Source of the DNA: Nitrospirillum pindoramense
Lineage (GTDB): Bacteria > Pseudomonadota > Alphaproteobacteria > Azospirillales > Azospirillaceae
DNA: 64,000 bases
NCBI RefSeq assembly: GCF_007827955.1
Contig: NZ_VITR01000007.1
Location: 62,001-126,000 of the forward strand
Direction: 5' to 3'
The notes beneath the pieces were generated by a model that had not been told where the DNA came from, ran no database searches, and was given only the letters and a program-made list of their open reading frames with translations. This document shows, in pieces, positions 8,651 to 17,811 of this stretch; the stretch's first letter is position 1; the number at the start of each line of letters is the position of its first letter. Position numbers and translations under genes: made by a program.

Positions 8651-9279
8651 GCCAACGGCCGGAGGCAACGGTCCGCTGGTGGTGGGTGCGCCACGCGCCG
8701 CTGGACCAGCCGCACCAAATCGCCGGCCAGGCCGACGTGCCGCTGGCGGCCCCCTGGCCGGGGTCCAGCGCCCAGCTGACCGCCGCGCGCCTGCCCACCC
8801 CCGCGCTGTGGCTGGCCAGCCCCCTGTCCCGCACGCGGGAAACGGCGGTGCGCCTGACCGCCCTGGTGCCCGCCGCCCCGGCGGAGGCGGAGACCGACCC
8901 CCGCCTGATGGAGCAGCATTTCGGCGCCTGGCAGGGCCACAGCTACGCCGGGCTGGAGGATGCGGGCGACCCGCACCTGGCCCCCTTCTGGGCCGATCCC
9001 GCCGGCACCGCCCCGCCAGGGGGGGAAAGCTTCGCCACGCTGTGCCGCCGTGTCGCCGAGGCGGTGGAGGACTGGAGCCTGCGGCAGGCGGGTGACCGTG
9101 ACATCGTCTGCGTCAGCCATGCCGGGCCCATCCGGGCCGCGGTGGCCCAGGCGCTGTCGCTATCCCCGGCCGCGGCGCTGTCCCTGGACATCGCGCCGCT
9201 GTCGCTGACCCGCCTGGACCGCATCCCCACGCCGAACGGCCCCGGCTGGGCCGTGCGCTGGGTCAACCGCATCCCCTAA
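8647..9279 (+). CDS. cobC: Histidine phosphatase, probable alpha-ribazole phosphatase
   Basis: A 210-residue histidine-phosphatase-superfamily protein. It has the catalytic motif as VRHAPLD (the usual RHG is RHA here), SRTRETA, MEQHFGAWQGHSY with the acid residue, PGGESFATLCRRV, and the second catalytic His in VSHAGPIRAA. The ATGA overlap with cobS and the closeness of cobT suggest it dephosphorylates alpha-ribazole 5'-phosphate or adenosylcobalamin phosphate. That substrate is inferred from context, because the superfamily covers many phosphatases. Confidence 0.82.
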   Translation: MSQRPEATVRWWWVRHAPLDQPHQIAGQADVPLAAPWPGSSAQLTAARLPTPALWLASPLSRTRETAVRLTALVPAAPAEAETDPRLMEQHFGAWQGHSYAGLEDAGDPHLAPFWADPAGTAPPGGESFATLCRRVAEAVEDWSLRQAGDRDIVCVSHAGPIRAAVAQALSLSPAAALSLDIAPLSLTRLDRIPTPNGPGWAVRWVNRIP

Positions 9280-9449
9280 TCACCCCTCCCCGTGCCGCAC
9301 GGCCGCCTTAGTTACCCTTTAGGGTGAGGCCCATGGTGTGGCGTCGCCCTGAACCATGGGCGGCGGCACCCAGATATGGTAGGAATTCTGCCAACAACGT
9401 CAAAAGCTGGTTCAGCCCCGCTGAACCGCGACTAAAGAGGATGAGGACG

Positions 9450-10136
9450 ATGATCGATCGGCGGCAGGTGTTGGCGGGTGCGGCGGCGGGTTTCGCGCTG
9501 GCGCTGGGAACCGCGATGCCGGCGCGGGCGGAGGTGACGGAGGCGCAGTTGATGGTGGAGCGCGCGCGCCTGACCGCCATGACCCTGCTGGGCGACCCGC
9601 AGTACGCCCCGTTGAAAAGCCTGCTGCACCGGGCCAAGGGCGTGCTGATCCTGCCCAACGTCATCCAGGCCGGTTTCTTCCTGGGCGGCGGCGGCGGCAC
9701 CGGCGTGCTGGTGGCGCGCGGCAGCGACGGGTCGTGGAGCGGCCCGGCCTTCTACACCATGGCGGAGGCCAGCTTCGGCCTGCAGTTCGGCGGCCAGCAG
9801 GCGCAGATGATGCTGGTGATCATGACCGACAAGGGCCTGAACGCCGTCATGGACCGCAGCGTGAAACTGGGTGCCGACGCCAAGGTGGCGGTGGGCGAGC
9901 TGGGCACCCAGGTGGGCGCCGGCTATGGCGTGGGCATGGACGCCGACATGTACGTCTATGCCAAGACCAGCGGCCTGTTCGGCGGCCTGGCCGTCGACGG
10001 CTCGGTCATCACCCCGCGCAAGGAATGGAACGACATCTTCTACGGCCAGCAGACCACGCCCGAACAAATCCTGCTGGACCGCGCCTTCTTCCGGCCGGAG
10101 GCGCAGGCCCTGGCAGCGGTGCTGAGCCAACCGTAA
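9450..10136 (+). CDS. Secreted SYLF (DUF500) lipid-binding domain protein
   Basis: A 228-residue protein with a Tat-like leader: RRQVLAGAAAG near the start, a hydrophobic stretch and ARA|EV as the likely cleavage site near residue 27. The mature part has the SYLF hallmarks: AKGVLILPNVIQAGFFLGGGGGTGVL, FGLQFGGQQ (split here for length) and a Gly-rich C-terminal barrel with AVGELGTQVGAGYGVGMDADMY-like sequence. The domain binds phosphoinositides in eukaryotes; bacterial roles are unknown. The ATG at 9450 is chosen over 9441 because the AGAGG at 9436 then has normal spacing. It is convergent with the CbiB-like gene, 37 nt between stops. Confidence 0.85.
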   Translation: MIDRRQVLAGAAAGFALALGTAMPARAEVTEAQLMVERARLTAMTLLGDPQYAPLKSLLHRAKGVLILPNVIQAGFFLGGGGGTGVLVARGSDGSWSGPAFYTMAEASFGLQFGGQQAQMMLVIMTDKGLNAVMDRSVKLGADAKVAVGELGTQVGAGYGVGMDADMYVYAKTSGLFGGLAVDGSVITPRKEWNDIFYGQQTTPEQILLDRAFFRPEAQALAAVLSQP

Positions 10137-10173
10137 GGGTGTTCCTCACGCACCGGCAGCGCGGACGGAACCG

Positions 10174-11154
10174 CTAAGCCCACACCAGCGCCAACAGTGC
10201 GATGCACACGGCCATCAGGCTGGCGGCGCTGGTGAGGGCGACGACGGCGCGCAGGTCGCTGGTGTCGACGCGGGCGCGGCCAGTGCCCAGCCAGTCCTCG
10301 TAGACCACGATCTCGCCCTCCTTGCGGGGGCCGGCCAGCGCCAGGTTCAGGGCGCGCGCCACAGCGTGGAGCGGCAGGGCCGCCGTGCCCTGGATATGAT
10401 GGGTGCGCAGGGCGGCCAGTGCCAGGGCCGGGCGGCTGCCTGGCACGATCAGGCAGCCCGCCGCCAGGAACAGCACGGTCAGGCGGGCGGGCACCCAATC
10501 CATTACCCCCAGGGCCCGCCGCGCCGGCCGGCCGAAGGCGGCGTAGCGGGGGGAAGTGTGGCCCACCGTGGCCGCCACCGCCTCCACCGTCACCCACATC
10601 ATCAGGCCCGGCAGATCGAACAGCGCGAACCAGAACAGCGGCGCCACCAGGCCCCGGCTGGCCTGGCCCACCAGCGCCTCCATGCCCGCGCGCAGCACGG
10701 CATGCCGATCCATGGACCAGACGGGCTTGTGCGTCAGGGGCGCCACCGCCTGGCGCAACGCGTCCTCGTCCGCCGCCGGCGCCGCCGCCAGCAGGGTGCG
10801 CATCGTGACCAGCAGCCGCCCGAAGACCAGCGCCCGGGTCACCAGCAGCAGCGACAGCAGCCACGCCACGCGCAGGTGCACGGCGGCGATGGTCAGCACC
10901 AGGGCCGCCAGCCCCACGCCCCCCGTCAGCACCAGCACCAGAAGGGCGCCGCGCGCCAGGCGCACGCTGTCCAGCCGTTCGATGCGGTTCAGGCGCTTGT
11001 CCGCCCAGCGCACCGCCTGGGCCAGCTGCCCCTGCGGCGTCATCAGCCAGCGGTCCACGGCGGGAAAGCCGGCGATGAAGGCGTTCAGCGCCAAGGCCAA
11101 GGCCAGCAACAGCAGCGATTCCGCCCGGGGCGGGGCGAAGGGTAGGGGAATCAT
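10174..11154 (-). CDS. Divergent CobD/CbiB-family membrane protein
   Basis: A 326-residue polytopic membrane protein related to adenosylcobinamide-phosphate synthase. Family-like pieces are VRWADKRLNR, GLVAPLFWFALFDLPG, GHTSPRYAAFG and VMDWVPARLTVLFL. However, the signature Glu-Asn...Asp-Gly just before APLFW is replaced (EALVGQASRG), and the ARxDD stretch is RRALGVMD. It may be a divergent enzyme or a paralog with another role. Its ATG overlaps the hemY stop as ATGA, so it is the last gene of the hemC-hemD-Mic60-hemY operon. A canonical cbiB could lie outside the window. Confidence 0.65.
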   Translation of the reverse strand: MIPLPFAPPRAESLLLLALALALNAFIAGFPAVDRWLMTPQGQLAQAVRWADKRLNRIERLDSVRLARGALLVLVLTGGVGLAALVLTIAAVHLRVAWLLSLLLVTRALVFGRLLVTMRTLLAAAPAADEDALRQAVAPLTHKPVWSMDRHAVLRAGMEALVGQASRGLVAPLFWFALFDLPGLMMWVTVEAVAATVGHTSPRYAAFGRPARRALGVMDWVPARLTVLFLAAGCLIVPGSRPALALAALRTHHIQGTAALPLHAVARALNLALAGPRKEGEIVVYEDWLGTGRARVDTSDLRAVVALTSAASLMAVCIALLALVWA

Positions 11155-12623
11155 GACCGGCGGCCGGGCCTGAGGCTGGCGAGCGTGAAGGACGGCAGAC
11201 GCCCGCTGAGGCGGGAGCCCGCACCGGCGCCCTCGCCCCCCTCCGCCCCCGGCTCCGGCGGCGGCAGGAAGCCCAGCGTCTCGGCCGGCACGCTTCCCTG
11301 GGCGGCACCGCCGGGAAGCCGCCAGGCAAGGGTGTCGAAGCCGCCGCAATGGGCGCACAGCGCCCCCCAGGCCGGGTTCACGCCCCCACAGGACCGGCAC
11401 ACCCAGGCCGGGTCGGCGGCGGCCTTGGCCGCCTGGGCCAGATGGCCCCGCTCCTCCGGTCCCTCGCCATGCTCCGCCACGGCCACGGCCGCCAGGCGGC
11501 GGTAGACGCGCGCGCTGGGACGCAAGGTCAGCGCCCGGGTCAGATGGCCGCGCGCCAAGCCCCACAGGCGGGCCTCGACCGCCGCGTCGGCCAAGGCGAC
11601 GTGCGCCTCCGGCACGGTCGCGTCAATGGCCACCAGCGCCTCCAGCCGCTTCACGCGGGCCAGCGGATCGGCGGCGTCCCCGGCCTTTTCCCCGGCCGCG
11701 CCCCAGGCGGCGGCCAAATCGGGGTGGGGCGAGGCCCGCCAGGCCTGTTCCAAGGCGCGCGTGGCGGCGCGGGCCGAACCGGTGGCGGCCAGCAGGCGGG
11801 CCGCCTGGACCGCGGCCGGCACGGACCCCGGCTCCAGATCATGCGCCTTGCGCGCCAGCGCCAGGGCTTGGTCCTGGTTGCCCTCAGCCTCCGCCGCCCG
11901 GCTGCGTTCGACCAGCAGGGCGGCGCGATGGCGGCGCAGGGTTTCCGGGGGCAGCGCCTTGGCCGAGGTCAGGGCGTCCAAGGTGGTCGCCGCCGCCGTC
12001 CAATCGCCGGCGCGGGCCTGTAGGTCGAACTGCGTCAGCAGGGGCCAGCGCGCCTTGGGCTTCAGGGCCTGCGCTTCCTGGGCCAGTTCCAGGGCCTGCC
12101 GGGTCTTGCCCGCCGCCAAGGCCTGCAGGGCCAGGCCGCGCAAGCCGACGAAGGCCATGTCCGGCTGCTTCAGCGCGGCCCCCCGGTCACGCATGGCGGC
12201 ATAATGACCGGCCGCCGCCGCCTCGTCGCCCGCCAGCTGCGCGGCTTGTGCCGACAGAAGCAGGGTCAGCGACGGCTCATTCAGCAGCGCCTCCGCCTTG
12301 TCCGCGAGGCGGCTGGCGGCGGCGGTGTCGCCACTGGCCACCGCCAGGAAGCCGCGGCTGAGCGCCTGGTACCCGCGCGTCCGCCGGCTGGTGCGCCGTC
12401 CCGCGCCGAAGCGCCGGGGGCTGCGCCACAGCAGCAGGAACAGGCGGACCAGGACATAGGCCACCACCGCCAAGACCAACAGCGCCGCGGCCACCACCCC
12501 CACCTGGGTCTGGACGATGTATCCCTGCCAATCCAGGCGCAGGGTGCCGGGCCGCTGCGCCACCCAGACCGCCAAAGCGACCACCAGGCCCAGGCGCAGC
12601 AGGAACCAGAGGGTCCGCCTCAT
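11151..12623 (-). CDS. hemY: HemY-like tetratricopeptide membrane protein
   Basis: A 490-residue inner-membrane protein with two N-terminal helices (about 3-20 and 42-66), a long run of TPR-like helical repeats, and near residue 415 a Cys4 zinc-ribbon-like motif (WVCRSCGGVNPAW...CAHCGGFDTLAW) typical of alphaproteobacterial HemY. It stabilises or organises late haem-synthesis enzymes in relatives; it is not the eukaryotic protoporphyrinogen oxidase of the same name. The start overlaps the Mic60 stop and its stop overlaps the next start, both as ATGA, so the three genes are translationally coupled. Confidence 0.88.
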   Translation of the reverse strand: MRRTLWFLLRLGLVVALAVWVAQRPGTLRLDWQGYIVQTQVGVVAAALLVLAVVAYVLVRLFLLLWRSPRRFGAGRRTSRRTRGYQALSRGFLAVASGDTAAASRLADKAEALLNEPSLTLLLSAQAAQLAGDEAAAAGHYAAMRDRGAALKQPDMAFVGLRGLALQALAAGKTRQALELAQEAQALKPKARWPLLTQFDLQARAGDWTAAATTLDALTSAKALPPETLRRHRAALLVERSRAAEAEGNQDQALALARKAHDLEPGSVPAAVQAARLLAATGSARAATRALEQAWRASPHPDLAAAWGAAGEKAGDAADPLARVKRLEALVAIDATVPEAHVALADAAVEARLWGLARGHLTRALTLRPSARVYRRLAAVAVAEHGEGPEERGHLAQAAKAAADPAWVCRSCGGVNPAWGALCAHCGGFDTLAWRLPGGAAQGSVPAETLGFLPPPEPGAEGGEGAGAGSRLSGRLPSFTLASLRPGRRS

Positions 12624-14443
12624 GGGTGGCCCCCTTCAGCCGGCTGTTGGCCACTGGGGGGTTGAGAGGCGGGTGGCTGAGAGGCGGGCGGTTGAGGAGT
12701 GGGCGGTTGAGCCGCATCCTCGGGCGGCTTCGGCTGCTCCGGCTGGGGCGTCTCGCCCTTGCCGGACTCGGATGGGGTGGACGACGGCTCGGCGGGCGCG
12801 CTCTCGACCGGCTTGGCCTTGGGGGCCGGCAGGCCCGCCTGCACATCGCTGACCGCGCGGCGCGACAGTCGGGCCATGGCCTCGTCCGCGCTCAGCCGCG
12901 CCTGTGCGTCCCGCAGCCAGGCCTGGACCTCGGGCGCGGCGGCCGGCGGACCGGACAGGGCCGACATCTCCGCCACCGCCGTGCCGATATCGCCCCGGTC
13001 CAGGGCGGCGCCGGCGCGCGACACGACGGCGTCGGGGGCGTTGCCCTCCAGGCGGCCATCCTTGCGGCGAATGGTGACCAGGGCCTTGAGCCGGCCCCAG
13101 AGGGTTTCCAGCCAGTCCGCCCCCTCCGGCACCTGGGCGGCGCGCTGGGCGGCGGCGGCGGCGCGGTCGAAGCTTTCGCGCAGGGCGACGGGACCGGCCA
13201 GGCCGGTGGCCTGGCTTTGCGCAAGCCGGTCCAGCGCCTGGCGCAGGGCGTCATCCTCCGGCGCCAAGCCGCGCACGGCCGACAACTCCACCCCATAAGG
13301 CCGGCCGGACATGAGGGCCGCCTGCAACTGGTTGGTGGCCACCAGCAGGGCCTGCCCACGGCCGGCGGCGGCGGTTTGGGCGGCCAGGCGCCCGGACAGC
13401 TCCTCCCGCTGCTGCGCCGACTGGGCCAGCGCCTGCTCCAGCGCGCGCTGCCGTTCGGTCAGGCGGTTGAACTGGTCGGTCATCTGCTCCAGCCGCGCGG
13501 CCAAGGCCGGGTCGGGCGCCGCCGGGGCGGGCGCGCCATCGGCGGACGGCGCCTCTGGGGAAGCCGGTGCCGCGGCCAGCTTGGCCTTGAGGTCGGCCAC
13601 CTCCTGCTCCAGCGCCTGTTGGTGCTGGGTGGCGGCGCTCAGGCGGCGGACCATCTCGGCCAGCGTCGCCTCCACCCCCGCCTGCTCCGCCGACGGGGCG
13701 GGTTGGGCGATCGACACGGACGCCCCAGGCGTCAGCCCGGCCCGGACCAACCAGGGATCGAGGCTGCCGGACCGGTACAACGACCAGCCCCCGGCACCCA
13801 GCGCCCCCAGGGACAGCAACAGCGCCAGGGCCGACACGGCGCCGCCGCCCCGGCGCGGCGGCGGGGCGATGGGGCGCGGTGGATCGCGGCGGATGGCGTC
13901 GGCCTTGGGGATCTCCATGCGCGGCGTCTCCGTCCTGGAAGAGTCAGGCCTAGGCGAGTCAGACGGCGAACTGGTGGAGGCGCTGGCCCTCGGCGGCTCC
14001 GCCCGGAAGGCTTCCAGCCTCGGTGGCTCCGGCCTTTCCGGTTGCGGCTTTGGCGCCTCCGGGAGGGAGGGGGCCGGCGACGGCACGGCATGCCCTTCGG
14101 CACGGGGTTCAACAGTGCCGGGCAGGGCGATGACCGCGGGGGCGGCCGGCGCGGCAGGAACCTCGGGCGCGCCCATCACCGCGTCCAGTTCGGTGGCGGT
14201 CAGGGGGATGTCCAGGCGCGTGGCCGCTGCCTCCAGGTCAGCGCGGCGGTTGGGCGGGATGTGCCCACGCTTTTTCCAGCCCTGGACCGTGGTCACCGGG
14301 ATGCCCAGCTTGGCCGCCATGGGACGGATGCCGCCGAACCGTTCGACGATGGCGTCCACCTGCGGGTTGGCGCCCGCGTGGCCCAGGCCAGCAGGCACCA
14401 GGCCGGTTTGGGGGGACGTCGCGTCCGAACCTTCACCGCTCAT
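12620..14443 (-). CDS. Alphaproteobacterial Mic60 (mitofilin) with N-terminal HTH domain
   Basis: A 607-residue protein between hemD and hemY, the usual place of alpha-Mic60, the crista/intracytoplasmic-membrane shaping protein. Order: an HTH-like domain at about 30-79 (VERFGGIRPMAAKLGIP then TTVQGWKKRGHIP), a long Pro/Glu/Arg-rich linker, one membrane helix near residue 200 (AVSALALLLSLGALGAGGW), a periplasmic coiled coil (LEQEVADLKAKLAA, LTERQRALEQALAQ), a C-terminal mitofilin-like helical domain and a Pro/Gln-rich tail of repeats (PPASQPPASQPPSGQQ). The N-terminal HTH would sit in the cytoplasm. Sequence identity of Mic60 is inferred largely from position and architecture. Confidence 0.78.
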   Translation of the reverse strand: MSGEGSDATSPQTGLVPAGLGHAGANPQVDAIVERFGGIRPMAAKLGIPVTTVQGWKKRGHIPPNRRADLEAAATRLDIPLTATELDAVMGAPEVPAAPAAPAVIALPGTVEPRAEGHAVPSPAPSLPEAPKPQPERPEPPRLEAFRAEPPRASASTSSPSDSPRPDSSRTETPRMEIPKADAIRRDPPRPIAPPPRRGGGAVSALALLLSLGALGAGGWSLYRSGSLDPWLVRAGLTPGASVSIAQPAPSAEQAGVEATLAEMVRRLSAATQHQQALEQEVADLKAKLAAAPASPEAPSADGAPAPAAPDPALAARLEQMTDQFNRLTERQRALEQALAQSAQQREELSGRLAAQTAAAGRGQALLVATNQLQAALMSGRPYGVELSAVRGLAPEDDALRQALDRLAQSQATGLAGPVALRESFDRAAAAAQRAAQVPEGADWLETLWGRLKALVTIRRKDGRLEGNAPDAVVSRAGAALDRGDIGTAVAEMSALSGPPAAAPEVQAWLRDAQARLSADEAMARLSRRAVSDVQAGLPAPKAKPVESAPAEPSSTPSESGKGETPQPEQPKPPEDAAQPPTPQPPASQPPASQPPSGQQPAEGGHP

Positions 14444-14503
14444 ACGGCGATCCTTTCATCCTTCAAAGCGTACCCTGTCAACGCGGACCCTGCCGGCGGC
14501 CGG

Positions 14504-15250
14504 TCAGGCCCCAGGCCCGCGCCCCAGCAGGTCGAGCAAGGCCGCCTGGTTGGGATGGGCGGCCACGGCCACATGACGGAAAACCCCGGGACGGAAGGGA
14601 TGCACCCCGTCGTGATCATCCCCCTCCAGGGCGCCCGCCACCGCCGGGCTGAGGCACAGGGCTGAAACGGCGGCCAGATCGGCGCCGCCCTGTACTGCAA
14701 GGTTAACAAACGTACGTGCCGACCGGGGAGAAAAAAGCAGCACATGGCTGATGGACCCCGCCGCCAGGGCATCGCGCACCTCCGGCAAAAGGGCATCGGC
14801 GGCCACGGTGCGGTACAGGGCCAGCCGCCGTGTGGCATAGCCCTGGGTCGCCAAATCACCGGCCGGGTCGCCCGCCACATCGGCCCCGGCCGCGTGCAGC
14901 AGCAGGCCCTCGCCCATCGGCACCTCATCCGCCACCAGGCGCACCAGGGCATCGGCGTCGCCGGCGGCGGAGCGCACAGTGGTGAAGCCCAGCCCCCGCG
15001 CCACGTCGGCGGTGCGATCGCCCACGGCGTACAACGGCCACGTACGGGGCGCGTCCAGGCGGGCCAGGGCCCGTACACCGTTGGCGCTGGTGATCAGGAC
15101 GGCGCGCACCGCATCCGCCGGCGGCAGGGCCCCGTCCAGCCAGTCCACCGTCAGCAGCGGATCAACCAGGACCTGGTGGCCCAGCGCCGCCACGGCCGCC
15201 GCCGTGCGGTCGGCCTCCGGCTGGGGACGGGTGATCAGGACGGTGGCCAT
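14504..15250 (-). CDS. hemD: Uroporphyrinogen-III synthase
   Basis: Closes hydroxymethylbilane to uroporphyrinogen III with inversion of ring D. The 248 residues fit the two-lobed HemD fold. Recognisable pieces are VLITRPQPEADRTAAAV at the start, VLITSANGVRALA, LYAVGDRTADVARGLGF, and the second-lobe LLFSPRSARTFVNLA and CLSPAVAGAL. HemD sequences are weakly conserved, but position 21 nt downstream of hemC and 60 nt upstream of Mic60 supports the call strongly. Confidence 0.92.
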   Translation of the reverse strand: MATVLITRPQPEADRTAAAVAALGHQVLVDPLLTVDWLDGALPPADAVRAVLITSANGVRALARLDAPRTWPLYAVGDRTADVARGLGFTTVRSAAGDADALVRLVADEVPMGEGLLLHAAGADVAGDPAGDLATQGYATRRLALYRTVAADALLPEVRDALAAGSISHVLLFSPRSARTFVNLAVQGGADLAAVSALCLSPAVAGALEGDDHDGVHPFRPGVFRHVAVAAHPNQAALLDLLGRGPGA

Positions 15251-15271
15251 GGGTGCCGTCCGCTGTCGTGG

Positions 15272-16231
15272 TCAGGAGACGGTGAAGATGCCAGGCGGCA
15301 AGCGGCCCTTCAACTCCGCGCCCGCGTCGAGGCCGGCGGCCAGCGCGTCGGTGGCGAGGAAGCGGCGGCTGGTGGTGACGATGGTGCGGCCGTCCGGGCT
15401 GAGGGCCATGGCGTCCAGTTCCAGCGCCCCCTCTGCCACCACGCGGGCCAGCGCGGCGATAGGGGTGCGGCAGGACCCGTCCAGGGCGGACAGCACGCCG
15501 CGCTCCGCCGTCACGCGCAGGGCGGTTTCAGCGCAGTTCAGGGGGGCCAGCAGGCCGTTGGTCACGGCGTCGGCGACGCGTGTCTCGATGCCGATGGCGC
15601 CCTGGGCCACGGCGGGCAGCATGATGTCCGCCTCCAGCACCGCGGTCGCGTGACCGTCCAGGCTCAGGCGGCGCAGGCCGGCCATGGCCAGCAGGGTCGC
15701 ATCCACCTCGCCCTCCGCCAGCTTGCGCAGGCGGGTCTGCACATTGCCGCGCAGGGGCACCACGGTCAGGTCGGGGCGGCGGGCCAGCACCTGCGCCTGG
15801 CGGCGCAGGCTGGCGGTACCGACGACGGCGCCGGCCGGCAGTTCCATGAGGGTGGCGCCGTCGCGGCTGAACCAGGCGTCGCGCGGATCTTCGCGCGGCA
15901 GCAGGCAGGTGATGTCCAGCCCCGCCGGCAGCACCGTGGGCACGTCCTTCATGGAATGGACGGCCAGGTCGATCTCCCCCGCCAGCAGGGCGTCCTCGAT
16001 CTCCTTGGTGAACAGGCCCTTGCCGCCCGCCTCCGCCAAGGTGCGGTCCAGGATGCGGTCGCCCGTCGTCTTGATGACGACGATCTCGATGGCGCCGGGC
16101 GCCGCCAGGTGCGGGTGGGCCGCCCCCAGCCGGTCGCGCGTCTCATGCGCCTGCGCCAGGGCCAGGGGGCTGCCCCGCGTTCCTATGCGGAAGGGGGCCT
16201 GCGGGGTATGGGAGGGCGTCGCGATCGTCAT
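15272..16231 (-). CDS. hemC: Hydroxymethylbilane synthase (porphobilinogen deaminase)
   Basis: Polymerises four porphobilinogens to hydroxymethylbilane. The 319-residue protein has IGTRGSPLALAQA, VVIKTTGDRILDRTL, GKGLFTKEIEDALL, DLAVHSMKDVPT, and LDGSCRTPIAALA, where the Cys carries the dipyrromethane cofactor. The ATG at 16231 gives the family length; the longer frame toward 16702 is the antisense of tsaD. It is the first gene of the hemC-hemD-Mic60-hemY-CbiB-like operon and is divergent from tsaD with 126 nt between starts. Confidence 0.96.
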   Translation of the reverse strand: MTIATPSHTPQAPFRIGTRGSPLALAQAHETRDRLGAAHPHLAAPGAIEIVVIKTTGDRILDRTLAEAGGKGLFTKEIEDALLAGEIDLAVHSMKDVPTVLPAGLDITCLLPREDPRDAWFSRDGATLMELPAGAVVGTASLRRQAQVLARRPDLTVVPLRGNVQTRLRKLAEGEVDATLLAMAGLRRLSLDGHATAVLEADIMLPAVAQGAIGIETRVADAVTNGLLAPLNCAETALRVTAERGVLSALDGSCRTPIAALARVVAEGALELDAMALSPDGRTIVTTSRRFLATDALAAGLDAGAELKGRLPPGIFTVS

Positions 16232-16357
16232 GCTTGCCTGTCTATCGCCCTTTGCGGTTGCGGGAAAGGCCCCGGTCGGTGACAACGGCGCAAATCGTGC
16301 CGATTTGATATGGCTTAAATCCGGTGGACACCGGATCGGCCCCAAAGGTTTTACGTC

Positions 16358-17428
16358 ATGATCGTCCTGGGTATCGAGACCAGTTGTGATGAGACCGCCT
16401 GCGCCATCGTCGACGATACGCGCGCCATCCGCGCCAACGTCGTGCTGTCGCAGCTGGATGAGCACCGCCCCTATGGCGGCGTGGTGCCGGAGGTGGCCGC
16501 CCGCGCCCACCTGCATTACCTGGACGGCCTGATCCGCCAGGCGCTGGAAGAAGCGCACCTGGATCTGGGCCAGGTAGACGCCATCGCCGCCACCGGCGGG
16601 CCCGGCCTGATCGGCGGGGTGATCGTGGGCGTCATGACGGCCAAGGCCATGGCGGCCGCGCGCGGCCTGCCCTTCGTCGCCGTGAACCATCTGGAAGGCC
16701 ACGCCCTGACGGCGCGCCTGACCAACGACGTGCCCTTCCCCTATCTGCTGTTGCTGGTGTCAGGCGGGCATTGCCAGTTGCTGGAGGTGGAAGGCGTGGG
16801 CCAATACCGCCGCCTGGGCACCACCATCGACGATGCGGTGGGCGAGGCCTTCGACAAGACGGCCAAGCTGCTGGGCCTGGGTTATCCCGGCGGCCCGTTG
16901 CTGGAGAAGGCCGCGCAGAAGGCCACCAACCCCGGCCGCTTCGAGCTGCCGGCCCCGATGAAGGGGCGGCCGGACTGCGACTTCTCCTTCTCCGGCCTCA
17001 AGACCGCGGTGCGCCGGCATGTGGAGCAGCTGGGCACGCCGACCGAGGCGGATGTGGCGGATCTCGCCGCCGCCTTCCACCACGCCGTGGGGCAGTCGCT
17101 GCTGGACCGCTGCGACCGCGCCATCAAGGCCTTCAAGAGCCGGCATCCGGCCAATGAACACGGTGGGGGCCGGCACCTGGTAGTGGCCGGCGGCGTGGCC
17201 GCCAACACCTACCTGCGCGAGCAGTTGGCCAAGCTGGCGGCCAAGCGCGGCCTGACCTTCACCGCACCGCCCCTGGCCCTGTGCACCGACAACGCCGCCA
17301 TGATCGCCTGGGCGGGGCTGGAACGCTTCCGCCTGGGCCAGACCGACGGCCTGGACTTCGCCCCCCGCCCCCGCTGGCCGCTGGACCCGAACGCGAAGCC
17401 GATGAAGTTCGCGGGGGTGAAAGCGTAA
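16358..17428 (+). CDS. tsaD: tRNA N6-threonylcarbamoyladenosine transferase TsaD
   Basis: Transfers the threonylcarbamoyl group to A37 of ANN-decoding tRNAs together with TsaB and TsaE. The 356 residues begin [16 protein letters not shown], with the metal-binding HLEGH in [41 protein letters not shown], and [12 protein letters not shown] with the late Asp in [12 protein letters not shown]. The stop is only 8 nt from the convergent higA stop. In many alphaproteobacteria tsaD is followed directly by gpsA; here higBA and an amidohydrolase lie between. Confidence 0.97.
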   Translation: MIVLGIETSCDETACAIVDDTRAIRANVVLSQLDEHRPYGGVVPEVAARAHLHYLDGLIRQALEEAHLDLGQVDAIAATGGPGLIGGVIVGVMTAKAMAAARGLPFVAVNHLEGHALTARLTNDVPFPYLLLLVSGGHCQLLEVEGVGQYRRLGTTIDDAVGEAFDKTAKLLGLGYPGGPLLEKAAQKATNPGRFELPAPMKGRPDCDFSFSGLKTAVRRHVEQLGTPTEADVADLAAAFHHAVGQSLLDRCDRAIKAFKSRHPANEHGGGRHLVVAGGVAANTYLREQLAKLAAKRGLTFTAPPLALCTDNAAMIAWAGLERFRLGQTDGLDFAPRPRWPLDPNAKPMKFAGVKA

Positions 17429-17436
17429 GCGCCGCG

Positions 17437-17811
17437 TCAGCCGGCGCTATTGCTTGGACGAATCAGACACTCCGCCGGAATGCCCCATTCGCGATTGAGC
17501 TTCCATGCCATTTCCATGGTCAAGGACCGTTTGCGGGACAGGATTTCCGATGCCCGGGATCGTGATCCCAAAAGGACGGATAGATCCCGCTGGCTGTAGC
17601 CCCGGGCCTGCATCTGGAACTTGATAGCATCGACCGGGTCGGGAATCTCGATGGGCCAATGCTTCGCCTCATAATCGGCGATGACCAAGGCGAGCAAATC
17701 AAAGTCGTCCGCTTCTACCGTGCCCGGGGCGGGTTCGTTCTCAAAGAAGCGCTCAATGTCGGCCAAGGCCTGTTCGTAGTCCGCTTCGGACCGCAGGGGG
17801 CGGATGTTCAT
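17437..17811 (-). CDS. higA: HigA-type antitoxin (XRE helix-turn-helix)
   Basis: A 124-residue antitoxin. The N-terminal part (PLRSEADYEQALADIERFFE, AIADYEAKHWPI-like) is typical of HigA proteins. It is followed by a Cro/XRE HTH with YSQRDLSVLLGSRSRASEILSRK and the C-terminal LTMEMAWKLNREWGIPAECLI. It should neutralise HigB by direct binding and repress the promoter. The start is set at the ATG at 17811, which overlaps the higB stop as TGATG; a GTG at 17814 is also possible. Toxin-first order is normal for higBA. Confidence 0.9.
   Translation of the reverse strand: MNIRPLRSEADYEQALADIERFFENEPAPGTVEADDFDLLALVIADYEAKHWPIEIPDPVDAIKFQMQARGYSQRDLSVLLGSRSRASEILSRKRSLTMEMAWKLNREWGIPAECLIRPSNSAG

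Noticed and set aside
12626-14665. 679-codon frame opposite Mic60
   Set aside because: Gly/Arg-rich shadow; the minus strand carries the coherent HTH-membrane-coiled-coil protein with ATGA coupling to hemY.
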